The position numbers were made by a program, and so were the translations under genes. Shown piece after piece: positions 1 to 8,729 of a stretch of 61,367 nt of DNA. Location of the stretch: NCBI GenBank assembly GCA_030656075.1, contig JAUSOT010000145.1:1-61367 (forward strand). Direction: 5' to 3'. The notes beneath the pieces were generated by a model. The model was not told the origin of the DNA. It ran no database searches and was given only the letters and a program-made list of their open reading frames with translations. Position 1 is the stretch's first letter, and each line of letters begins with the position of its first letter. The stretch comes from Candidatus Cloacimonadales bacterium. GTDB taxonomy: Bacteria > Cloacimonadota > Cloacimonadia > Cloacimonadales > TCS61.

Positions 1-1752
1 AACTATTCCTACCACACCGCCATGTAATTCAGTGACAATTTCCTGTCCGCTTCCTGCCCCGATATCCATTCCTCTGACCGGTTTCAAATTCGCTTTAGCA
101 GTTTCTCCCACACCGCAGGGAAGAAGCCTTAATTCTCCAAATTTGATGTCCTCTTCAAAAACTTCGCCATTAGGAAGCTCAATTTTAGCCGAAAGAACAA
201 CTTTATCAGCTTTGCTCTTGCCGACTGGAGCGACACAGGTTCCCAGATAGACCAGACAGTCTTTTTCAAAAACTTCCGTTGCAGCCTGTTCACTGATCTC
301 TGCCAGGACGCCGAGTTGCGGCATCATAAAGATACTATCCACAGCCAGCCTGGTTATACCTTCCGGCAGGAAGGAATCGATCAACATCATCACAGATTGA
401 TTTCGACGGGGAGCATGAGAAAGCACTCCACCGGAGCCGACCAGCAGGTCGAGGCTCATCATGTTCACGATAGATTCACCGGAGGTTGATTGAGAAAAAG
501 CTTCGGAAATTTCACGCTGTCTTTGTCCGCCCTTCAGGGAAACGGCAAATTCTTTATGTTGGATGAAAGCATATTTGAGGGCTTCTTTAGCAATTGCCTG
601 TTCCAGAACGAGTTCTTCCAATTGCTGGGGAATTGTCGTTGGACGGATCATTTTATTTTTGATCATGTTACGCAAACCTGATTCATCGATATCGAAAGGA
701 ACCCAGCGCAGAATTCCATCTATACCGGCTGTAGCCAGCACATTAGAAATACTGTAGCTCAAACCAAGATTGGCGCTAACGGTTCGGTTAAATACTTTTT
801 CCGGTGTGAAAACCGAAAAAACGTCTGTTGTCGCACCACCGATATCAACACCCAAAACTTCGATGTTGTTCACTTTGGCAATAGTCTGCATGATGTTTCC
901 CACGGCAGCCGGGGTCGGCATGATAGGAATATCAGTGAGTTTGCCGTCGATCGGGCCTTTTGTCCAGGTCATCAATTTACCGTAGCCGGGAGCTTGAGCC
1001 ATCACATGTTCCATGAAAAGGTCATGGATTTTATCACGAGCCGGCCCCAGGTTTTCTCTTTCCAGAGTGGGACGCAAATTATCAGTAATAATAAGATCAG
1101 TTTTGCTTTCCAGTGTTTTTTTAATAATATCCCGGGCTGAGGTATTTCCAGCATAAATAATCGGAAGTTTATAGCTGGAGCCAAGACGCGGCTTGGGGTC
1201 GGCTGCTCCGACCAACTCAGCCATTTCGGCTACGTGTTTGGTGGTTCCGCCGTCCACACCGCCGGCCATCAAGATCATATCCGGCCGCAGATGCCTGATC
1301 CGCTCGATCTTTTCATGATTGGCGCGTTTATCATTGCTGGCGATCAAATCCATCACGATAGCCCCGGCACCCAAAGCAGCCCGTTCCGCACTTTCTCCGG
1401 TCATTTTAGCGACAACACCGGTCACCATCATTTGCAATCCACCACCGGCGCTGCTGGTGGAAACATAAGCTTGCACGCCTTCACCATCTTTGTCCGATAG
1501 CCAGATAGTTTCATCTTTGATGAATTTAATGCTGTCATCGTTGTATTTGATACGGGCGAGTTCTTCCAATTCGGTGACTGCGTTGATAACGCCTCTGGTT
1601 ACATCATTCAAAGGTTTTTCTACAGTTGTGGGAGCTTCTCCACGTACTGTTTGACGGTATTCACCATCGATATACTCAATCAGAATCGATTTCGTGGTAG
1701 TACTTCCGCAGTCGGTAGCGATGATTCTTCTCAGCTTTTGAGTATCTCCCAT
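1..1752 (-). CDS. glmL: GlmL/MutL-family mutase accessory ATPase, 3'-truncated by window edge
   Basis: The frame is open from the start to the window edge (584 codons visible, C-terminus missing). The product has an actin/HSP70-type ATPase fold. A phosphate-binding motif ATDCGSTTTKS lies near residue 12 and a second GVDIGGATTDVF motif lies mid-protein, with glycine-rich SSAGGGL and MAGGVDGG loops. This is the pattern of the GlmL/MutL family encoded beside B12-dependent carbon-skeleton mutases and amino-acid fermentation genes; its exact job is thought to be a chaperone or reactivase role. Two in-frame ATGs exist. The one at 1752 is chosen because a GGAGG lies four bases upstream, while the ATG at 1764 has no ribosome site. 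The small gene upstream on the same strand is probably co-transcribed. No mutase is visible here, but one may lie beyond the edge. Family assignment is confident; the substrate pathway is not known. Confidence 0.85.
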   Translation of the reverse strand, partial: MGDTQKLRRIIATDCGSTTTKSILIEYIDGEYRQTVRGEAPTTVEKPLNDVTRGVINAVTELEELARIKYNDDSIKFIKDETIWLSDKDGEGVQAYVSTSSAGGGLQMMVTGVVAKMTGESAERAALGAGAIVMDLIASNDKRANHEKIERIRHLRPDMILMAGGVDGGTTKHVAEMAELVGAADPKPRLGSSYKLPIIYAGNTSARDIIKKTLESKTDLIITDNLRPTLERENLGPARDKIHDLFMEHVMAQAPGYGKLMTWTKGPIDGKLTDIPIMPTPAAVGNIMQTIAKVNNIEVLGVDIGGATTDVFSVFTPEKVFNRTVSANLGLSYSISNVLATAGIDGILRWVPFDIDESGLRNMIKNKMIRPTTIPQQLEELVLEQAIAKEALKYAFIQHKEFAVSLKGGQRQREISEAFSQSTSGESIVNMMSLDLLVGSGGVLSHAPRRNQSVMMLIDSFLPEGITRLAVDSIFMMPQLGVLAEISEQAATEVFEKDCLVYLGTCVAPVGKSKADKVVLSAKIELPNGEVFEEDIKFGELRLLPCGVGETAKANLKPVRGMDIGAGSGQEIVTELHGGVVGIV

Positions 1753-1767
1753 TCGTTCCTCCATGTT

Positions 1768-2130
1768 TTATTTCTTGAATATTTTATAAAAGAAATTCTT
1801 AATTTTATTCATTCTTCTTTTTCTTAGAAGTTTGCGTTTTTCACGTTCTTCACGATACATTTCCACATCCAGTTCATCGATACGATCTATTAACAATTTT
1901 ACATTTTCTTCTTTTTCCAGCAGAACAGCAAATTCCTGATGTTCTTTTGTATTGAATAATGTTTCGATAAAAGGTGAAAGAAAATAGATAACCTGGCTGC
2001 CGATCCGAGCCAGGGGGCGAAGCGATTCGATCGTCATGATTGCCGGCGCTGCCATTCTGTGTTTCACAATGAAGCGCGATGCTTTCTCGATCAATTCCAC
2101 CGAACGTTCCCTGCTGATTTCCAGTATCAT
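1768..2130 (-). CDS. Conserved small protein upstream of glmL, unknown function
   Basis: A 120-residue basic protein without a signal peptide. Its middle has a run resembling a conserved pattern (MAAPAIMTIESLRPLARIGS) followed by QVIYFLSPFIE. The second half is charged and helical (LLEKEENVKLLIDRIDELD) and ends in a strongly Lys/Arg-rich tail. The amphipathic hydrophobic patch plus basic tail could bind a membrane, but that is inference. The frame extends upstream to a GTG at 2178. The ATG at 2130 is preferred because AAAGG lies six bases before it and a possible promoter overlaps the upstream extension. It ends a few bases before glmL and is probably in the same transcript. I do not recognise a named family with certainty. 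Confidence 0.7.
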   Translation of the reverse strand: MILEISRERSVELIEKASRFIVKHRMAAPAIMTIESLRPLARIGSQVIYFLSPFIETLFNTKEHQEFAVLLEKEENVKLLIDRIDELDVEMYREEREKRKLLRKRRMNKIKNFFYKIFKK

Positions 2131-2182
2131 AAATTTCCTTTTATTCATCAGGCTCGATTTACCTAACTTCTTTATCACTAAA

Positions 2183-2212
2183 TAATTACCTTTTACAATT
2201 CAGATTTGTCAA
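2183..2212 (-). promoter_or_regulatory. Possible sigma70-type promoter for the glmL pair
   Basis: On the minus strand TTGACA (2212-2207) is followed after 18 bases by TAATTA (2188-2183). Transcription would start near 2176, just upstream of the preferred ATG at 2130. The -10 box is a poor match, so this is a weak prediction. Confidence 0.3.
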
Positions 2213-2324
2213 AAAATCTTGATACTATGTTCACTGTCAAGACAATGATTTTCTTATAACATTATTTATTAACTGGTTAGTAGAAATAAAAACATGCCAA
2301 TCAATTGATTCCCTTGGTGCCTAA

Positions 2325-3020
2325 TCAAGCGCGGGCAATGGTGAGCACAAAAACCTTCGCGGCGCCATTTTGTCTCAGCACACTTGAAATGCTGTTCACA
2401 GTTGCTCCAGTGGTGAAAACGTCATCAACAATGAGAATATTTTTGTTGTTAATATTCAGTTTTGCCTTCAAAGAAAAGGCATCCTGCACATTTTTCTTCC
2501 GATCTTTCCTGCCCAATTTTGTTTGAGTTTCTGTGAATCTTCGACGTTGAATCAGATTTGGTTCATGCGGCCAGTTCATTCTGCGGGAAATCTCTGCTGT
2601 CAGAAGTTGAGACTGATTAAAGCCGCGAGAGCGTTTCTTTACTTTATGCAGGGGAACGGGAGCGATAATATCTACGGATTGAAAAGGATTAAATTCACGC
2701 AGATAATCTTCGGTTAATTTTCCAAAAAGAATTGCAACTTTCCTCATTTCATCATATTTCAGATCATGGATCAGATTCAGGATCATTTTATTAAATTGAA
2801 AAACCGATCTTGCTTTATCAAATTGGAATTCATTTCCTTGGCAAATCAGACACGTTTTTCCCTGATCGTAAGCTCCGCAAACAGGGCAGACCTCGGTTAA
2901 AAATTCCAACGAGTTTAAACAGCTTTCGCAAATTATGTCATTCTGAATTCTGTCGTTACAACTGAAACAGGTTCTTGGAAAAAGAAGATCTATCAACGAA
3001 GATAAAATATTACTCTTCAT
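2325..3020 (-). CDS. comF: ComF-family phosphoribosyltransferase-like protein
   Basis: A 231-residue protein with the ComF layout. An N-terminal zinc-binding double-zinc-ribbon (CFSC...CESC, then CPVC...CLIC, roughly residues 18-60) is followed by a type I phosphoribosyltransferase domain. The PRPP-binding loop ILIVDDVFTTGAT is at about residues 195-207, and the ComF signature PVPLHKVKKRSRGFNQSQ is at about 122-139. Family members take part in DNA uptake or recombination in competent bacteria, but many non-competent species carry them and the substrate is unknown. Its start overlaps the end of the upstream gene by 11 bases, so translation is probably coupled. Length and motifs are complete. 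Confidence 0.92.
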   Translation of the reverse strand: MKSNILSSLIDLLFPRTCFSCNDRIQNDIICESCLNSLEFLTEVCPVCGAYDQGKTCLICQGNEFQFDKARSVFQFNKMILNLIHDLKYDEMRKVAILFGKLTEDYLREFNPFQSVDIIAPVPLHKVKKRSRGFNQSQLLTAEISRRMNWPHEPNLIQRRRFTETQTKLGRKDRKKNVQDAFSLKAKLNINNKNILIVDDVFTTGATVNSISSVLRQNGAAKVFVLTIARA

Positions 3021-3696
3021 GTTCCTCTTCAGTTTCGTGTTTTCGTTTTCGTGGTTTCACGGCAAAACCAAGTTGAACGAGGTATGGTTCGTCCTGTTCC
3101 CAAATCATCAAAGCCCAGGAATAAAGCGAACGTAATTTTCGCGAATCTTCTCTATAAAGTTCCATTTGGATCGAATTATTTAATTCGCTTTTTTCAGATT
3201 TTAGCTGCTTGATTTTCTGGAATATTTTTGCAGATTCAGCTAAAAGATTTTTCAATTTCTCGATAAATTCTCCGGGAATTATTTCTTCTCCCTGATCTAA
3301 AAATCTCTGAGAAGACTTCAATAATTTTTCCACAACTTTGATTTTGTCGGAACGGTTTCTGGGAAATTTTTCTCCAATTCCCAGAAAGAGATTTTTCTTT
3401 TTATCTTCCAAAAATGTGGAGAGCAATAAACGCTTACATCTCAAATAATATTTGAATGTTTTTTCATCAGCATCTCTCAATTCGCTGTAAAAATTTTCTG
3501 AATTCAGCTTCTTGTTTTTAGCATTTCCCAAGACATTTTTCCATTTCTCAGCAGCATGCAATCCCCAGTTCACCAGAGTACGCGGAATATTGAGAGAAGG
3601 AGCCCAATATTCGATGTAGTTTTTTAAAATTTCCAATCGTGCAGTCCGTACGGCATAGCTGTCATTAGTAAAATAATTATCGGTATATTCCGCCAT
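3010..3696 (-). CDS. Hypothetical helical protein coupled to comF
   Basis: A 228-residue, highly charged, mostly helical soluble protein with no signal peptide or membrane segment. The N-terminal third contains an aromatic-rich stretch (NYIEYWAPSLNIPRTLVNWG). The rest is Lys/Glu-rich and may form coiled coils, ending in an RKRKHETEEEHEE tail. A strong AAGGAGG lies five bases before the ATG. Its 3' end overlaps comF by 11 bases, so the two are likely translated together. I do not recognise the family. Context alone would link it to whatever ComF does in this lineage, and that is inference only. Confidence 0.75.
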   Translation of the reverse strand: MAEYTDNYFTNDSYAVRTARLEILKNYIEYWAPSLNIPRTLVNWGLHAAEKWKNVLGNAKNKKLNSENFYSELRDADEKTFKYYLRCKRLLLSTFLEDKKKNLFLGIGEKFPRNRSDKIKVVEKLLKSSQRFLDQGEEIIPGEFIEKLKNLLAESAKIFQKIKQLKSEKSELNNSIQMELYREDSRKLRSLYSWALMIWEQDEPYLVQLGFAVKPRKRKHETEEEHEE

Positions 3697-3905
3697 AAAA
3701 ACCTCCTTAATTCAATCTGAATATCTTTCCGATCATGTTTCATGATCTCAAGATACAAAACATTACTTTTTTTAAGAATGATGGATTGTATGTCAAGTAA
3801 AAGTATTTTAACCGTCAATGGCGTGATGTGGTATTGGTATGGATGTGAATTAATTAGTGGTAGCCATATAATCAACATTGTGATGATTTAGTAAATTGCT
3901 TTAAT

Positions 3906-4628
3906 TTAGTTTCTATTTTTATATGATAAGACAATATGCCGGATGAGGCCATATAAAACATAGACCACAATCCACAAAATAAAGACATAATATGGATACC
4001 GGATGGCGACAACAGCCGACAGCAAAGCAAGCACAATGAAGAGCTTTGCTTCGCGGGAAAATTTCTTACCTTTTTCCAACGGAAGGTATTCGATTTTACT
4101 GACCATAAGAAGCCCCGAAATGAAGGTCAAAGCCAGAAGGGAATTAGCAGATTTTATGGAATTCCAGGAGAAAAAATTCAGGATGATATAAGAAGAAATT
4201 ATCCCGGCTGCGGCAGGGATCGGCAGTCCGACAAAAGGTTGTTTTTTGGTGGAATTTGTTTCGGCCAGGGTGAAGCGGACGAGTCGATATCCACCGGCGA
4301 GAATGTAAAAAAAAGTAACGACAGCGCCGGTGATTCCCAATTCGAAAAGTGCCACTTTGTAAGCCAGAAAACCGGGAACAACTCCGAAGGCGACAAAATC
4401 GGACAAGGTATCGAAAAGAGCTCCAAATTTACTCTGGGCATGTAACAGCCTGGCCAGTTTTCCATCCAAGAAATCACAAACCATGGAAGCAGCAATAAAC
4501 CAGGCAGAGTTTACGAAATTTTTATCCATGGTGTATTGCAGGGAGATGAGGCCGAAAACCAGGCTGAGTGCGGTGAAAAAATTTGGAATGATAATTTTAA
4601 ATTTAGTAAATCCGTTTGCCAAGATCAA
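3906..4628 (-). CDS. pssA: CDP-diacylglycerol-serine O-phosphatidyltransferase
   Basis: A 240-residue integral membrane enzyme expected to transfer a phosphatidyl group from CDP-diacylglycerol to L-serine, giving phosphatidylserine. The CDP-alcohol phosphotransferase signature DG(x2)AR(x8)G(x3)D(x3)D is intact in DGKLARLLHAQSKFGALFD plus TLSD at about residues 53-75. Several hydrophobic segments span the protein. Its TTG start overlaps the upstream stop as TTGA, with AAAGGA just before, so it is translationally coupled to the PSD-like gene. PssA followed by phosphatidylserine decarboxylase is the standard route to phosphatidylethanolamine, but the coupled partner here looks catalytically dead. 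Confidence 0.9.
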   Translation of the reverse strand: MILANGFTKFKIIIPNFFTALSLVFGLISLQYTMDKNFVNSAWFIAASMVCDFLDGKLARLLHAQSKFGALFDTLSDFVAFGVVPGFLAYKVALFELGITGAVVTFFYILAGGYRLVRFTLAETNSTKKQPFVGLPIPAAAGIISSYIILNFFSWNSIKSANSLLALTFISGLLMVSKIEYLPLEKGKKFSREAKLFIVLALLSAVVAIRYPYYVFILWIVVYVLYGLIRHIVLSYKNRN

Positions 4629-5152
4629 ACTTCCTTTGAAGCTAGAATTGTATGCCCGGAGATTACTTTTTGTAAGGCTGAAACGCTTATTGAAAATTCA
4701 TCAGGAAGTAAAATTTCACAAATTAATTTTCCTGTTTTAAAACCGATTAATTTTCCAACTTCTGAAGAGAAGTCTTCCCACAAAATTGGCTGCTTTCCAT
4801 GAAAAAGGATATCAATATTTTGTTCTACAGTTGCATTTCTGATATCCACAGATTGCCAGAAATATTTGGTGATGATTAACTTATTTCCTTCAATTTTTGT
4901 AACCCTTCCATTCACCGGAGATAACACACAGCCGGAAATATCTTCGGGAAGAACAGCTTTGTTGATCTTGAATATTACAAAGACGAACATGTACCAGAGA
5001 AGTCCGAAAAGAGCGATATATTTTACTTCATCCACCCGGTAAAAATGATTGATGATGAAAGTGATGAGGATGAGAATAATCGGCCATAAAGAAGCTAAAT
5101 ATTTCTGTTTATGGATCGAATTAATATAATTGAGAGGATTTAGTTTATCCAT
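4625..5152 (-). CDS. Phosphatidylserine-decarboxylase-like protein lacking catalytic residues
   Basis: A 175-residue protein with two N-terminal membrane segments (about 21-37 and 45-61) followed by a short domain resembling phosphatidylserine decarboxylase. LSPVNGRVTKIEG (77-89) matches the SPADGxV region. IGFKTGKLICEILLP (136-150) followed by SALQKVISGHTILA matches the family's IGxxxFGSRVxxxLP...VxAGxTxxA end. The residues that define the enzyme are missing: the GS cleavage pair that yields the pyruvoyl group is replaced by GK/KL, and the DVHVNRAP-like histidine is replaced in SVDIRNA (101-107). It lies between purB and pssA and overlaps pssA by four bases. It could be a non-catalytic partner of PssA or a divergent enzyme. 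Homology is by eye and only moderately certain. Confidence 0.7.
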   Translation of the reverse strand: MDKLNPLNYINSIHKQKYLASLWPIILILITFIINHFYRVDEVKYIALFGLLWYMFVFVIFKINKAVLPEDISGCVLSPVNGRVTKIEGNKLIITKYFWQSVDIRNATVEQNIDILFHGKQPILWEDFSSEVGKLIGFKTGKLICEILLPDEFSISVSALQKVISGHTILASKEV

Positions 5153-5154
5153 AC

Positions 5155-6447
5155 TTAGATGCCAACTCTGCAGAAAATATAATCAACATTTTCGGTGTAA
5201 CGATCATAAGAAAAAATATTTTCAATTTCTGCTTCGGTAAAATATTTACTTACTTCTTCATCTTGCAAGATCAGTTCTTTAAACGGCTGTTGGGTTTTCC
5301 AGCAGAGCATGGCATTGCGCTGCACGAGAGTGTAGGCATTTTCGCGCGAAATTCCTTTTTTAGCCAGTTCCAGCAGAAGCACCTGGGAGAAGATCAATCC
5401 ATTGGTCAATTCCAGGTTCTGTTTCATTTTTTCAGGATAGATCAGCAGATTTTCGATCAGCAGGATCATTTTATTCAGCATGTAGTTTGCCAGGATGGTT
5501 GAGTCCGGCAGGATGATGCGTTCCACAGAAGAATGACTGATATCTCGTTCATGCCAGAGTGCGTTATTTTCCAAAGCCGCCATGGCATTGCTTCTAAGAA
5601 GTCGAGCCAGTCCGCACATTTGCTCCGTCACGATTGGATTGCGTTTATGTGGCATAGCGGAAGAACCTTTCTGACCTTTGGAAAAATTTTCTTCTACTTC
5701 CAGAACTTCCGTTCTCTGCAGATGCCTGATTTCCAGAGATATCTTTTCGATCGTTGTTCCGATTACAGCGATTGTGTTCATAAATTCGGAAATCCGATCT
5801 CGCTGGATGACCTGAGTGGAAATGTTTACCGGTTTCAGATCAAGATACTGGCAGGCGATCTTTTCGATTTCCGGGGAAAGATGAGCGTAATTTCCCACAG
5901 CACCGGAAATCTGACCGACAGAGATCACTTCCACAGCTTTTTCCATGCGGCTCAAGTTGCGCTGCATTTCGTCGAACCAGAGAGCAAACTTCAATCCGAA
6001 AGTAATTGGCTCGGCGTGAATGCCGTGCGAACGCCCGATACATAGAGTGAATTTATATTCACGAGCTTTTATCTTCAGAACTTCGCTGAATTTTTCCAGA
6101 TCGCGGATAATGAGCTCTCCAGCCTGACGAAGCTGCAGGGAAGTTGCTGAGTCCAATACATCCGATGAAGTCATGCCGTAATGAATCCAACGGGAAGACG
6201 GACCGACAAATTCACCAACATTCGTCAAAAAAGCGATCACGTCATGTTTGGTGATTGCTTCGATCTCGGCAATGCGTTCCACATCAAAATCAGCACGTTC
6301 AACAATTATATCCAAATCTTCATCGGGAATTATTCCCAGCTCGTTCATAGCTTTACAAGCGGCGATTTCCACGTCCAGCATGCATTGAAAGCGGTTTTGC
6401 AGTTCCCAGATTTTCGACATCTCTTCCCGCGAATATCGTGCGATCAT
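5155..6447 (-). CDS. purB: Adenylosuccinate lyase
   Basis: A 430-residue cytosolic enzyme of the fumarase/aspartase superfamily. It cleaves SAICAR and adenylosuccinate in purine synthesis. The flexible signature loop GSSAMPHKRNPI is at about residues 260-271. The catalytic-His region GRSHGIHAEPITFG and HYGMTSSDV near residue 87 are also present. Length is typical of the short bacterial PurB. It ends two bases before the PSD-like gene and follows a lipoprotein gene by about 30 bases, so it sits inside a long minus-strand transcription unit with unrelated functions. Confidence 0.95.
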   Translation of the reverse strand: MIARYSREEMSKIWELQNRFQCMLDVEIAACKAMNELGIIPDEDLDIIVERADFDVERIAEIEAITKHDVIAFLTNVGEFVGPSSRWIHYGMTSSDVLDSATSLQLRQAGELIIRDLEKFSEVLKIKAREYKFTLCIGRSHGIHAEPITFGLKFALWFDEMQRNLSRMEKAVEVISVGQISGAVGNYAHLSPEIEKIACQYLDLKPVNISTQVIQRDRISEFMNTIAVIGTTIEKISLEIRHLQRTEVLEVEENFSKGQKGSSAMPHKRNPIVTEQMCGLARLLRSNAMAALENNALWHERDISHSSVERIILPDSTILANYMLNKMILLIENLLIYPEKMKQNLELTNGLIFSQVLLLELAKKGISRENAYTLVQRNAMLCWKTQQPFKELILQDEEVSKYFTEAEIENIFSYDRYTENVDYIFCRVGI

Positions 6448-6478
6448 CTTCTACCTCGTTTATTAAGTCTGATTAATT

Positions 6479-7084
6479 TTAATCTCTCTTTCGAGTTATT
6501 TTGTCAATTTCAATTTTGATCAGATCAATTTTATTTTGCCAAACTTCAATTCCGGTAAGATCGGTTTCGTAAAAAAAATCGATCGAGAATTCCTTAGAAA
6601 GTTGTTTGATACTTTTAATTTTCATCTCCTCCGAAAATCGAATAGTCGTATTTTCATCGAAGTTTAGAATATTATTCCTGATAATTTGATTTTTGAATTT
6701 CAATAACTGTAATGGTTTCAGAAAAAATTGTAAACCGGGGAATCGATCAAGAGCGAAAAATTCAGGTTCGGCAGATTGCGTTTTTATCTGGATCAGGGAA
6801 TCGATTTTCACCGTCAGGAACGGTTCGGGTTTCATGCCGAAAATCCCGGAATCATAAACTGTGATTTTGAATATATCGCTAGTTTTTTTGATATTTATAT
6901 TTTTTCGAAATACAAAATTATCATAATTAACGGTGACGATACCATCTGCCTGAAACTCATTCCAGCTTTCCAGGTGTTCAAGCAGAAGTTGTTCTTTATC
7001 GATTAAATTTAATTTTGAGTTGATAGCACAACCGGCCAGCAGAAGAATGAAAAAGATCGAAAGACTATTTCTCAGCAGGTTCAT
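6479..7084 (-). CDS. Outer-membrane-type lipoprotein, possibly LolB-like
   Basis: A 201-residue precursor with a signal peptide and lipobox (FFILLLAGC, Cys about 19), so it is a substrate for Lgt, encoded immediately upstream and overlapping by 20 bases. The mature part is rich in beta-strand patterns (FQADGIVTVNYDNFVFRKN, then FKITVYDSGIFGMKPEPF) typical of small half-barrel lipoproteins such as LolB or DUF4292 proteins. I cannot show specific LolB motifs, so LolB is only a possibility. AAGGA lies just before the ATG. If it were LolB-like it would help lipoprotein insertion in the outer membrane, which would suit the coupling with lgt. Confidence 0.75.
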   Translation of the reverse strand: MNLLRNSLSIFFILLLAGCAINSKLNLIDKEQLLLEHLESWNEFQADGIVTVNYDNFVFRKNINIKKTSDIFKITVYDSGIFGMKPEPFLTVKIDSLIQIKTQSAEPEFFALDRFPGLQFFLKPLQLLKFKNQIIRNNILNFDENTTIRFSEEMKIKSIKQLSKEFSIDFFYETDLTGIEVWQNKIDLIKIEIDKITRKRD

Positions 7085-7862
7085 TTTCCTTCACCCGGAT
7101 GAGAAGTGCGATAGCGATCAAACTGGTAGCGATCATCAATGAACATAAAATCTGTCCGGTGGTCAGGAATCCCCAAACATATCCAAGATGGGCATCCGGT
7201 TCCCGCACGAATTCGATAAAGAATCTGAAAAAACCGTACAAACCGATCCAACTCCAGAAAACAATGCCAGGTTTTTTAATTTTTCTAAACATCCAATTAG
7301 TGATTAGAAAGAGGATCAATCCTTCAAAAAGCGCTTCATAAAGCTGCGATGGATGGCGCGGTTTTCCATCCGAATTGGGAAAAACCATACCCCAGGGAAG
7401 AGAAGTTACTCGTCCAAAAAGTTCGGCATTGATGAAATTTCCCAGCCTTCCCAAGAGCAGCCCGATGGAAACCAGCGGCATCACCGGATCTGCCATTCTG
7501 TAAAAACTTAATTTATGTTTTTTGCAGAAGAAATAGCCAAAGATGATCACCCCCAAAGCGCCGCCGTGAAAGGACATTCCTCCCTGCCAAACGGTAAAAA
7601 TATGCAACGGATTGTACAAATAATAGCTGAGATTATAAAATAAAACATATCCCAGTCTGCCGCCAACTATCACGCCCAGCATCAGATTGAAAAGCAGAGA
7701 TTCATATTCGTCTTTTTTTAATTTTATGCCTTGCGAGGCATAATTTCTACGCACAAAAATGTAGGCAACAGCAAAGCCGATGATATAAAATAATCCGTAC
7801 CAGCGAATTTCAAACATACCCAGCTTTAGGATCGTGGGATTTATCTCAGGAAATCTTAACAT
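7065..7862 (-). CDS. lgt: Prolipoprotein diacylglyceryl transferase
   Basis: A 265-residue polytopic membrane enzyme that attaches diacylglycerol to the lipobox cysteine of prolipoproteins. The Lgt signature GRLGNFINAELFGR is at about residues 138-151. The conserved GGRLGYVLFYN and WQGGMSFHGGALG segments precede it, and the terminal half has the expected hydrophobic helices. AAGGA precedes the ATG by about seven bases. The downstream lipoprotein gene overlaps its end. Several predicted lipoproteins elsewhere in this window would be its substrates. Confidence 0.95.
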   Translation of the reverse strand: MLRFPEINPTILKLGMFEIRWYGLFYIIGFAVAYIFVRRNYASQGIKLKKDEYESLLFNLMLGVIVGGRLGYVLFYNLSYYLYNPLHIFTVWQGGMSFHGGALGVIIFGYFFCKKHKLSFYRMADPVMPLVSIGLLLGRLGNFINAELFGRVTSLPWGMVFPNSDGKPRHPSQLYEALFEGLILFLITNWMFRKIKKPGIVFWSWIGLYGFFRFFIEFVREPDAHLGYVWGFLTTGQILCSLMIATSLIAIALLIRVKENEPAEK

Positions 7863-7933
7863 TCTAATTCCTTCTATTAATTACGAAAGCACACCGGTAT
7901 TCAATTCTCCGATTGCTTTCGGTTTGATAAAAA

Positions 7934-8716
7934 TTATTTTCCAAATTCTTTCAATTTTTTGTAGAGAATTTCCGTCAGCTCTTCAGCAGGAAGTTCATGT
8001 TTCTCGACGTCTTTTTTAAATTCGGGCGAGAAGATTTTAACGACCTGAGTTGGCGATCCATTCAAGCCGATATCGTTTTCATTCAAATCCAGATCAGCAG
8101 CAGTCATGATCTTCATTTTGATTACTTTAGCATTACGCTTTCCACGCAAAGAAGGCAATCTTGGAATGTTAATGTCTTTCACCACCGTCAGCACGGCAGG
8201 AAGACTTATTTGAATTCTATCGTAACCATCTTCCATCAGGCGTTGAACTATCATCTTTCCGTCTTTGATTTCTTCGATCTTGCGGACGAAACCGGTTTGC
8301 GGAAGTTTGAGATGAGCAGCAACTCCTGGTCCCACTTGAGCAGTGTCACCGTCGATGGCTTGCTGCCCGAAAAAGATAAGATCATATTCACCGATTTTCT
8401 TGATCGCTTCGGCTAAAGTCAGGCTGGTTGCCCAGGTATCCGCTCCGGCAAATTTGCGGTCTGTGAGCAAAACGATCTCATCCACGCCCATGGAAACGGT
8501 TTCCCGCAGAGCCGATTCAACTTGAGGTGGGCCCATACTGAGAGCTGTAATTTTTCCACCATATTGCTCTTTCAGCCGGATCGCTGCTTCGATTGCATAC
8601 AGGTCAAAAGGATTGATAATGCTTTCCACACCTTCGCGGATCAGAGTATTAGTTACCGGATCAATTTTGATCTCATTTGTATCGGGCACCTGCTTGATGC
8701 AGACGATAATATTCAT
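7934..8716 (-). CDS. etfB: Electron transfer flavoprotein beta subunit
   Basis: A 260-residue protein with the EtfB N-terminus MNIIVCIKQVPDTNEIKIDP and the AMP/FAD-binding region around ALSMGPPQVESALRETVSMG. The later VLTVVKDINIPRLPSLRGK segment is the EtfB family signature. The frame is open upstream, but the homologous start is the ATG at 8716, 13 bases after the DegT stop and with GGAG about ten bases upstream. EtfB needs EtfA. No etfA is adjacent: the neighbours are lgt and a sugar aminotransferase, so the partner must be elsewhere. Partners of this Etf, such as an acyl-CoA dehydrogenase, cannot be inferred here. Confidence 0.93.
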   Translation of the reverse strand: MNIIVCIKQVPDTNEIKIDPVTNTLIREGVESIINPFDLYAIEAAIRLKEQYGGKITALSMGPPQVESALRETVSMGVDEIVLLTDRKFAGADTWATSLTLAEAIKKIGEYDLIFFGQQAIDGDTAQVGPGVAAHLKLPQTGFVRKIEEIKDGKMIVQRLMEDGYDRIQISLPAVLTVVKDINIPRLPSLRGKRNAKVIKMKIMTAADLDLNENDIGLNGSPTQVVKIFSPEFKKDVEKHELPAEELTEILYKKLKEFGK

Positions 8717-8729
8717 TAAAGCAAGACTC

